Below are positions 63,694 to 64,000 of a stretch of DNA of 64,000 nucleotides, one piece after another. The first letter of the stretch is position 1. Each line of letters starts with the position of its first letter. Both the position numbers and the translations under genes were made by a program. Under the pieces are notes generated by a model. The model made no database searches and was not told the origin of the DNA. It was given only the letters and a program-made list of their open reading frames with translations. The stretch covers positions 1 to 64,000 of the forward strand of contig JACJOC010000036.1 of NCBI GenBank assembly GCA_014695345.1, in the 5' to 3' direction. Origin of the DNA: Cyanobacteria bacterium FACHB-471. GTDB lineage: Bacteria; Cyanobacteriota; Cyanobacteriia; Elainellales; Elainellaceae.

Positions 63694-63954
63694 CTACGTT
63701 AGAGAATTCAGTGAATCCTGATCCAAGTTTTGTTGCCTCAGAACCTGCTCAACAGTTTTGAGGGCATCGATCTCTGCCAGTCGTGCCTGATACTGTGGTG
63801 GACAGCTTTCAAAATCAGGGGCGGTTCCCCAAGTTCTGACTGTCTTGATCGAAATCTGGCAGCAGTGGGCTAAAAGTCTTTCCCACTGACCTTTATAGCC
63901 CCATTGCCCCTCAGGGACTCTGGCATATTTCTGGCAAAAATTTTTGGGGTTCAA
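63694..63954 (-). CDS. small HTH-like protein upstream of GHKL operon
   Basis: An 86-residue protein with TTG start at 63954; an in-frame TGA two codons upstream excludes a longer form. The middle (GQWERLLAHCCQISIKTVRT, then WGTAPDFESCPPQY) looks like a helix-turn-helix, and the rest is helical (ALKTVEQVLRQQNL). It precedes the GHKL gene by 130 bases on the same strand and could regulate it. Family unknown to me. Nothing else is readable in 63955-64000. Confidence 0.55.
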   Translation of the reverse strand: MNPKNFCQKYARVPEGQWGYKGQWERLLAHCCQISIKTVRTWGTAPDFESCPPQYQARLAEIDALKTVEQVLRQQNLDQDSLNSLT

Positions 63955-64000
63955 GGGTCAGTAATTGCAGTGTAAGACGTTGTTGCGGACTACTGAGCTG

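Noticed and set aside
1-64000. tRNA or rRNA genes
   Set aside because: I looked for the T-loop GGTTCGAATCC-type motif and rRNA-like conserved stretches on both strands and found none with a matching cloverleaf.

Overview
The window reads as chromosome of a (probably filamentous) cyanobacterium. The palindrome GCGATCGC (HIP1) occurs dozens of times, inside and between genes, and many proteins have a cyanobacterial look (pentapeptide repeats, Uma2/DUF820, DUF2442/DUF4160, thylakoid-type contractile injection system genes). No rRNA, tRNA or CRISPR array was recognised.

Layout. (1) 1-10,050: an accessory redox/detoxification segment. It holds an intact and a decayed medium-chain dehydrogenase, a methyltransferase broken by a stop codon, an epoxide-hydrolase fragment, a TetR regulator divergent from an NmrA-like/SDR pair, and an AraC regulator followed by an MFS exporter and an aldo/keto reductase. 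Two long inverted repeats lie in front of the AraC gene. (2) 10,100-16,310: a small island bounded by IS6-like and IS1-like transposase remnants. It contains an array of repeats resembling transposon-end (TnsB/TniA-type) sites and a three-gene operon: a dynamin-like GTPase, a small GTPase and a membrane-anchored partner. This is a candidate conflict/defence module.

(3) 16,316-52,298: the main content, a contractile injection system (CIS) locus. A long minus-strand operon (38,807 down to 16,316) encodes sheath, three tube-type proteins, a tail-chaperone-like protein, a membrane pseudokinase fused to a phosphate-binding-type domain, a 50-residue protein, a very long disordered protein, hub/LysM-type protein, VgrG-like spike, PAAR tip, a DUF4157 polymorphic toxin with an RNase A-like C-terminus plus probable immunity protein, a YbjN-domain protein, gp25, baseplate J and tail protein I. 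A divergent plus-strand operon encodes the cap protein (DUF4255), the AAA+ ATPase and a second DUF4157 effector. Further on, a minus-strand trio encodes a DUF4159 protein and two large single-pass membrane proteins (one with WD40 repeats). No tail fibre was recognised. Together with the membrane proteins this fits the membrane-anchored CIS class described from multicellular cyanobacteria rather than a free extracellular particle.

(4) 44,600-45,750: toxin-antitoxin debris (frameshifted PIN domain) and a DUF4160/DUF2442 pair inserted between CIS operons. (5) 52,677-55,798: divergent pentapeptide-repeat and TPR proteins. (6) 55,810-59,100: a complete but decayed IS701-type element with TATA duplications, a broken peptidase S51 gene, a GNAT-barstar fusion and a Nudix hydrolase. 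(7) 59,538-64,000: a TnsB-type transposase related to type V-K CRISPR-associated transposons, cut off just after its catalytic Glu and running head-on into a minus-strand operon with a GHKL ATPase, a partner of unknown function and a small HTH-like protein.

All functional assignments come from reading motifs by eye; no database search was run.
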